Source: Lathyrus oleraceus
Lineage: Eukaryota > Streptophyta > Magnoliopsida > Fabales > Fabaceae
Length of the DNA: 64,000 nt
Direction: 5' to 3'
Assembly (NCBI RefSeq): GCF_024323335.1
Contig: NC_066583.1
Location: 277,471,416-277,535,415, forward strand
Shown piece after piece: positions 57,658 to 64,000 of the stretch. Every line of letters starts with the position of its first letter. The first letter of the stretch is position 1. Below the pieces are notes generated by a model. The model did no database searches. It was not told the origin of the DNA and saw only the letters and a list, made by a program, of their open reading frames with translations. A program made the position numbers and the translations under genes.

Positions 57658-58554
57658 GTCTGAAAATTTGCAAACATACCTCTTAAGTTCCTTGAAAAAT
57701 TTCTTGTTGATGATATGGATGAAAATGAATGCATGAATGCATGGATGCAACAATCACACTCAAGGATCAAGCAAGTCACACCACACAAAGGTCACGGGAT
57801 GGATCAAGTCATCCTCAATATCAATCATCTATTTTGGTGGATTATGGTTTACACCTTATCAACACCCAAGTTCCATTGATATTGAGGATATACGAGAACG
57901 GATCAACCGCGAATCAAGGGTTTGTTGCAAGTCACGAGCATGGAGTCTCGGTTAAGAACCACCCAAGGGGAGTGTACTATGGTTAAACCTGACAATCATG
58001 TTCTAAAAGAGGTTCCCATAGTCATCATCTCATCTTTCGGATATTATCGGATAAACGACTACTCGTATTCCAAAAATATTCTCAAGAGAAACTCTTATGA
58101 GTGTAGTATCGTGTAACAATCGTATCAAATCTTACACTTGAACGACCTTTGCACTACGTCCTAAAATAGGCCAAGATGGTCTAGGTAATCTAAGGTCCTT
58201 GGCTTCTAAGGTTTATATTGGAAAGAGTAATGCCTAACCACGACTACTCATGTGACATTATTGATCCCAACATAACCTCCACCAAGTGAATGGGCTTGCA
58301 AGTCAACTTGCTAAGGAATAACTCCACACAAGTCAATAAGACTATGCCACTCTCCTATCATAAGTGCACTCGAGTTCGGGTATAGAACTCATCTCACAAG
58401 AGACCCCCAAGTACACAAGCAATTGAATATATCAAGTAATTCATACATTACAAACAATACAGTCATCCCAAATTTGCACAAAAATATGTCACAAACAATA
58501 TAAACATACAATACAACAAAGGCAAAAAGTAGGCTAAACCCACTAGGAAGGAAT
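57658..58554 (-). other. Ogre-2 leader, non-coding
   Basis: This is the untranslated leader between the PBS and ORF1. It is homologous to 36522-37050 in Ogre-1 over its first 400 bp; the rest has no match in Ogre-1. No gene is seen. Confidence 0.65.
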
Positions 58555-58572
58555 TCCCCAGCAGAGTCGTCA
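58555..58572 (-). promoter_or_regulatory. Ogre-2 primer binding site
   Basis: The sense strand reads TGACGACTCTGCTGGGGA, six bases after the LTR end. It differs by one base from the TGGCGACTCTGCTGGGGA form I associate with Ogre elements, primed by tRNA-Arg (from memory). It marks the 5' LTR border. Confidence 0.75.
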
Positions 58573-58937
58573 CTTTTCTGTATCGGGGTATTCGTTACCT
58601 TTAGATTGATTGACTAAATCAAAAGTAAATCATACAATTCGAGTCGCCACCACACTTTTATTTATCCAAAGGAAAGGTTAGAGAGCAAACAAAAACCAAG
58701 AAGTTTTATCAAATCAAAAACTAATAAAAATGTCAGAGATCTGGGTAAGGGGTTGGTTATGCAATGGGAAGGTTTTAAGCACCCAAAATATCCTTAGTAC
58801 TCTAAGGGAGCCCTTTTTGAAAAGTTGTATGGTAGGTTTGTATTTGTGAAAATATTTGTGCAAACATGATTGGAGGGATGAGAAAAGAATATACAAATTA
58901 TTTACAATTTTGTTGTTTGAATGGATAAACCCATTGC

Positions 58938-58975
58938 CTACGTACCATCACAAAGGTAGGATCAAAACCTCGTAG
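58938..58975 (-). other. LTR hairpin A in Ogre-2 5' LTR
   Basis: On the plus strand the outer arms are CTACG (58938-58942) and CGTAG (58971-58975). The inner stem is TACC (58943-58946) with GGTA (58955-58958). It covaries with the 3' LTR copy. Confidence 0.55.
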
Positions 58976-61925
58976 TTCGGGGTAAAAATCTCAAAATATG
59001 GGTGAATTGATTTGATCAAAAACCTTAAGGTCTTTTGTTATCAAAGGGAGAAAACTCAACCTAAACCAACAATCCACCATGTGAGGAGAGCTTCAACATA
59101 CTAGTGAGGGATCCACCCTATAATAAGTATGGAAGACTTATGGTCCAATCACTAAGGATAAGGTGAGGTTTACATCAACCACTATGATAACTCAAACCTA
59201 TGGCTATTGTTTATGAAAAAGGTTTTAGCAAAGGTGGCCATTGGAACCATAAAGACAAGCTTGAGTGAGTTGTATTTACAAATTAGAAGTATTCACAAAA
59301 TGAAGTCAAAGTAGACTTAAGATTCAATTCAAAATAAGTATTAATGAAAAGAGTTTGAAAAATCAAAGGCATAAGGCCTAGGTTTCTAGTTTTGAAAACA
59401 ATGTCAATGTTTGCACAAAATGAGTTTGGCTTGGGTTAGAGTGGAGAGAAGAAGATAAGGGCTAGTCCTAAACATGCAAATATGAGAGAAGAGAATAAAA
59501 CCCTTGGAGTTCCTTTCTTGAGATCATAAAGATGATTCAAGATGCTCCTTTCCTTTGGACTTAGCAATTAACTCAAGCAATCAAACAAATATTCAATCAA
59601 GCTCCTAGGATCTCCATTTGGCTTGTTTCTCTTAACTTGGATGATTATGACAATGGTCCTTCTAACTATCTCAAGTTTGGAATCCCTATCATATAAGAAC
59701 AAACAATCAAAAAGTTCACAATGCAATAAGAGGAATGAACAAAGAGAGAGTTTAGATTAGGGGTCTTTTCAAGTCAACTTCAAGATTTAAGCATTCTAAA
59801 GGCATGAGGCCTAGTTGCTCTTCAATCAATTTTAGCATTCTAAAGGCATGAGGCCTAGTTGCTCTTGAACTCCATTAAGCATAGGTGAGGTCCTAATTCT
59901 AAGTCCTTTCTCCTTTTTGCATTGAGTTCACACAAACAATCATAAAAACAAACACAAAGCCACAATATATTTATATACAATAGTAAGCTCAAATGAGCAA
60001 AAGGAAAATGGCATAAACATAAACATGAGCTCAAATGAGCAAAGGGAAAAGACAATATGAATAAATGAGCAAGAAATTAAATTGCATTAAAGTAAATTGC
60101 AAGAATTAAATGCTTGAATTAAAAGTTAGTAATTAGTAGTTAGTGTTAGTGTGCCATAAGGCAATTTAGCGCTATGTTAAGCAATCGTAAGTGGGTTAAT
60201 GTAGTAGTCACACCTATCTGAGGCCGATCAATAAAACTATAGGCAAATAAACACAAGTTAGAGATCATGACTAGTAAGCCAAGCTCCTACAACTTGCCAT
60301 GCCAAAAGAAAAAGAAGAATGATCTTGTATGAATTTTAGGTTTTTTGCTTAACCAAGAAGCAACCTATCTTGGACACAAAGAAATTCACTTAATCTCTGA
60401 TCAAGTTGAATTTGATTTGGATCAAAGAAGGTTAAGCCTCTCATATGTCAAGGCTAACCACAAATCATTAACTCATTGGTCAAAAGTAAAATAAGAAGAA
60501 AAGAGATGAAGATGGAATTTACAAAATGAAAATTCAAATGACATAATCAAAACACAATATTCAAATGTGAATGGAATCAACATCAATCAATGGTAAACAG
60601 AAGTGAAATGAAGATTAGAAGTCAAGAAAGGTCAAACATGTTTTTGGTATTTTTTAGAATTAAAATAATACATAAAATAAAATGAACAAATCATGGTCAA
60701 ACTTCAAATTCAACTCAAATCAACTTGGATAAGTCCAATTGAATCATCATAAGTCTAACATGGTCAAACTAGGTTTGACAAATTTTCTCAACATTTTTGA
60801 AAACATAAAACTATTTTAAAATCAATTAAAAGCATTAAAATATAACACAAATGAATTAAAATCTCAAATCAATTAAGAAATTGATGAGAATATTTTCATA
60901 GACTTATCATGATCCAAGTGTGTTAAGAAAATATTTTTGGAATTTTTGGATATCAAAAAGTATTTAAAATGAATTAAAAACTACTAAAAACAAAATAATT
61001 CACAAAAATATTAAATGGAATCACAAAAATAATTAAAAATCAGATTATGAAACTAGATTTTAAAAGAAATTTTTTGCAATTGGTCCCATATTTTTGTGAT
61101 TCCAAATAAAAGAGTTATGAATTTTTGAAAATAAATGGAATAAAAGAAAAATAAAACAGAAATTAGAAAAAGAGAAAAATCCAGAAGCGTCTGATCCATT
61201 TCATTAAATGACGTGAACATGATCAATGGATCAGAAGCGCGTGCGCACCAAGTACTTGAGTCAAGCGCGAACCATGATGGATTTAAAAAAGTAAAAACAA
61301 TGCATGGCCATGATTAGAACGGAGAAGTGAGATCCAAAGGCCAGAACTCATCCACGTGGAGACGGTGGTGGAAACCACCGTTTTCTCCGGCGAACAAATA
61401 AAAACCGGCCACTAGTTGCAGGTTTTGCAACCTCAACCAAACCACATGTGCCTTATACCAAATTAAAGTTGGGGTGATGTACATCACCCCTGTAACCTTG
61501 GATTATCCTCAAGATCCCTATAGAAGGAGAAATCTGAGATGGAAAATCTAGGTGTTCAATCTGCAGTGCATCAATTCATGAAATTAAAGTTATCATTGGC
61601 TTGCCTCTCACACGAGGACTTCAGAGAACCAAACAAACACAAGCAAATCACATCATATAAGGAGATTCAGATCAAAATAATTGAGATGTAAACCTTTGAG
61701 GTGCAGCTTTGATGAGCACGATCCAACCAAACTCTTGCTTGCAGCTTGATCTTGAGGTATGGTATGAGTGCATGGCTTAGGAATTAGTATTGAAGATCAA
61801 CTGATTTTGTTGAAATTCAAACTTGAAAAGAGAAATGAAAATTCAAAATTCCTTTGGTGTGAGGTTAGGATTCAATTTCTGCAGAGCTTTAGGCGCCTTC
61901 AGGTTGATTATTGAATGAAGCATGT

Positions 61926-61933
61926 TATTTATA
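61926..61933 (-). promoter_or_regulatory. TATA box of Ogre-2 5' LTR
   Basis: The minus strand reads TATAAATA. It is equivalent to the box at 45509 in the 3' LTR. The inserted LTR at 62056 separates it from most of its U3, so the native promoter of Ogre-2 is broken. Confidence 0.6.
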
Positions 61934-62050
61934 TCTGAAATGCAAGGCAAGGTGAATGGAATCCGTGTGCATGAAGCTTTGGATCCTCCATGCATGGGCC
62001 TGTACAGGCGCATGTGAGGCCCAAAAGCTGATGGAAATGAATGTCGAACA

Positions 62051-62055
62051 CATAC
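62051..62055. repeat. Putative target site duplication CATAC
   Basis: Five bases precede the TGTAGCGG border. The partner copy would lie outside the window. Confidence 0.5.
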
Positions 62056-64000
62056 TGTAGCGGTGTATTCGTCGCTATATGATCTATTGGTTAAATCATA
62101 AGCAAAGTATACAATAAACATAGAGTCGCCACCGCACTTTTATTTATCCTAAGGACTGGCTAAAAAGCGAACAAAAGCCTAAGAAGTTTTGCTCGTAGAA
62201 AACTAATTAAAAGATCAGAGATCGGGGTAAGGGGTAAATTACGCAAAGGGAAGGTGTTAGGCACCCAATGCGTCCTAGGTACTCCTAGGGAGCCCTTTTC
62301 ACACTTGTTGTTTGAAATTATTATTTGTTATGACATAAGTAATGTGCAAACATGATTGGGATGATGAGAAAAGGATGTACAAGTTAATTATTTTTGTTTT
62401 TGGATGGATAACCATTGCCTACGTACCTTTACAGGATCAAAACCTCGTAGTTCGGCTAAAAACTTCCAAAAGTTAGTGGATTCAATTTTAAAACACAAGC
62501 TTAAAGGTCTTACGTTACCCACGGGAGAAAACTCAACCTTAAGAAACAACAAGTCCACCATGTGAGAAAAGCTTCAACTTGCTAGAGAGGGGTTAACCCT
62601 ATAATAAGCAAGGAAGACTTACAATTCAATCAACTAAGGACAAATAGGTGAGATTAATATGAACCAACTAGGGTAAATCAAACCTATAGCTAATGTATGA
62701 AAACTTAACAAACATGGACAAAGCCACAAAATCATTTGAATAGGTGAAGTTAATTGATTTGGATTATCTACAAAGGGTCAAAGTATGATTAAAGTCAATT
62801 CAAAATGAAGTATTTACAAAAATGAAGTTTGGAAAATCATGGACTTAAGGTCCAAGTTTCTAATTTGGAAAGAGGTGAGAATGTTTGCACAACACTTATT
62901 TCAAGTTTTTAAAAGTATGTGTGAAAAGGTAGGACACAATGGGATGAATGGATAATGGTGGAATGTAAAACTTCTTAGAAGGGTCCACCTCTTGAAATCA
63001 TATATAAGATGATTCAAGTGGGTCCTTAGGAATAGGCTACAAATGAGCAATAATCTGAACATGGTAACAGATGAAAGTAAATAAAAGCGGATACTGGATG
63101 CCACTCAATGGTCTTATACCTGTCTCCTAAAACAAGTAAGGATATCAGAAGCCACTCTATGGACTTACACTAATCTCCATCAGAATAAAACAAAAAAAAC
63201 AAAACAGGGAAATCAACTGCCAATCTATCTGGACTTATGTCAACTTCCACAGTATGATCCTAGGACTACAAATGCCACATCACAGGGACTTACAATGAAT
63301 CCTCACATACAACAACAATGCTCAAATAAAGAGCAAAGAAGATATGAGTGACCAATGAGGTCTTACACTCTATCTCTTCCATGTCATAGGAACAAAAGCC
63401 AATCAGTATGGACTTACAATTGTCCTCAATGGGAAAGCATCAATGTCACAAGGACAATTGAAATGATCATGCACTAATGGCAAACAAAGATAATAAATGC
63501 ACAATGGCAAACTCAAGTAATCATGTATAAATGAACCAAGTAATCAATCACATAAATTCAAGTAGCACACACTATAACCATTCAATGAGGCTCAAGCAAA
63601 AGGGTGAGGCATTAAAGCCAACTGGAATAGGGTTAAAGTTGCTCTTAACCTTGCCATTGAGGGGCTAAGGTGAAGCAGATGAAAGGATATGAGGGGTGTG
63701 CCTCATTGCTTCTATCTCAGGTCCGAGAGAGCATGTAAATATAAGAATGTGGGGGAGTTCAGAAAGATGGAACTCTTTCCCCAATTGAAGACTCTATAGA
63801 TCTTGGGTTTGGATCTCAATGCTACAACCATGTAATGGGAGCAAGGAGAAGACTCACAGAATAGTGGGAGATAGGTTACATATCTCTTATATCCACCAAT
63901 TGCCTCAAATGAGGACTTTTCCTGCTTGGGACAAACATAAACAATCACAAACATTGCCTCTTAAGGAGGACTTCAGACAGTTTGCCCGGCCAAATAACAG
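62056..64000 (-). repeat. Ogre-type LTR inserted in Ogre-2, runs off window
   Basis: On the plus strand it begins TGTAGCGGTGTATTCG (minus-strand LTR end ...CTACA). It shares the hairpin at 62419, the CCTAGGAGTACCTAGG region (near 62270) and, at 63640-64000, a long block homologous to solo LTR 4741-5180. It differs from the Ogre-2 LTR and so is another subfamily. Whether it is a solo LTR or the end of a full element cannot be seen. No gene is seen. Confidence 0.85.
62419..62450 (-). other. LTR hairpin A in right-edge LTR
   Basis: On the plus strand the outer arms are CTACG (62419-62423) and CGTAG (62446-62450). The inner pairing is CCT (62426-62428) with AGG (62433-62435). It has the same context as the Ogre-2 copies. 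Confidence 0.5.

Larger units (their letters stand above)
58579..62055 (-). repeat. Ogre-2 5' LTR, 3' part
   Basis: On the plus strand it starts TGTATCGGGG. It matches the 3' LTR 42212-45650 segment by segment until 62050, where a different LTR begins. The remaining 1.4 kb (U3) lies beyond that insertion, outside the window. No gene is seen. Confidence 0.9.

Overview
The window is plant repeat DNA with no recognisable host gene. Essentially every base can be assigned to LTR retrotransposons nested inside one another. The dominant family is Ogre (Ty3/gypsy, Tat lineage): LTRs of about 5 kb, an extra ORF1 upstream of gag, an intron between protease and reverse transcriptase, and a second, archaeal-type RNase H. 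Giant Ogre elements in such density point to a legume, most likely of the Fabeae (pea, vetch, faba bean, Lathyrus). The species cannot be read from the sequence.

Layout from left to right. (1) Bases 1-39703 hold a degraded minus-strand element, Ogre-1. Its 3' LTR (1-6921) is split by a complete plus-strand solo LTR (1123-6109, TSD GGAAA). Its 3' UTR (6922-9823) carries irregular tandem repeats. Its pol is split at 12030/32250 by a plus-strand Athila-like Ty3/gypsy element (12031-32249, TSD ATGAT). That element's gag is split in turn by a minus-strand Ty1/copia Sirevirus-like element (14751-25894, TSD CTTCC) with an intact envelope-position ORF. Right of the insertion, Ogre-1 continues with RT, gag (protease deleted), ORF1 and a 5' LTR that ends at 39703. 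(2) Bases 39704-42211 are a plus-strand fragment of an older Ogre-3 (ORF1 C-terminus and gag), squeezed between two minus-strand Ogres. (3) Bases 42212-62055 are a fuller minus-strand Ogre-2: 3' LTR, 3' UTR with a long (TA)n tract, pol, a predicted 270-bp intron, gag-pro, an intact ORF1, PBS and 5' LTR. (4) From 62056 to the end lies another Ogre-type LTR in minus orientation. It is inserted in the Ogre-2 5' LTR (putative TSD CATAC) and related to the solo LTR at the left edge.

Insertion order follows from the nesting and agrees with hand-estimated LTR divergence: Ogre-3 first; then Ogre-1 (LTRs roughly 20% apart) and Ogre-2 (about 7% over the first 200 bp compared); then the Athila-like element (about 4%); then the Sirevirus-like element (about 1%, both LTRs exactly 1809 bp). 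All gag and pol frames carry stops or frameshifts, so no element here looks autonomous. Only Ogre-2 ORF1 and the Sirevirus envelope-position ORF remain open.

The most interesting signals are non-coding. A hairpin near the 3' end of several Ogre-type LTRs is conserved by compensatory base changes. A 16-bp U3 motif recurs at exactly 181 bp spacing in three LTRs. Repeated small hairpins follow the Ogre pol stop codon. GTCGAC-centred repeats fill the U3 of the Sirevirus-like element.
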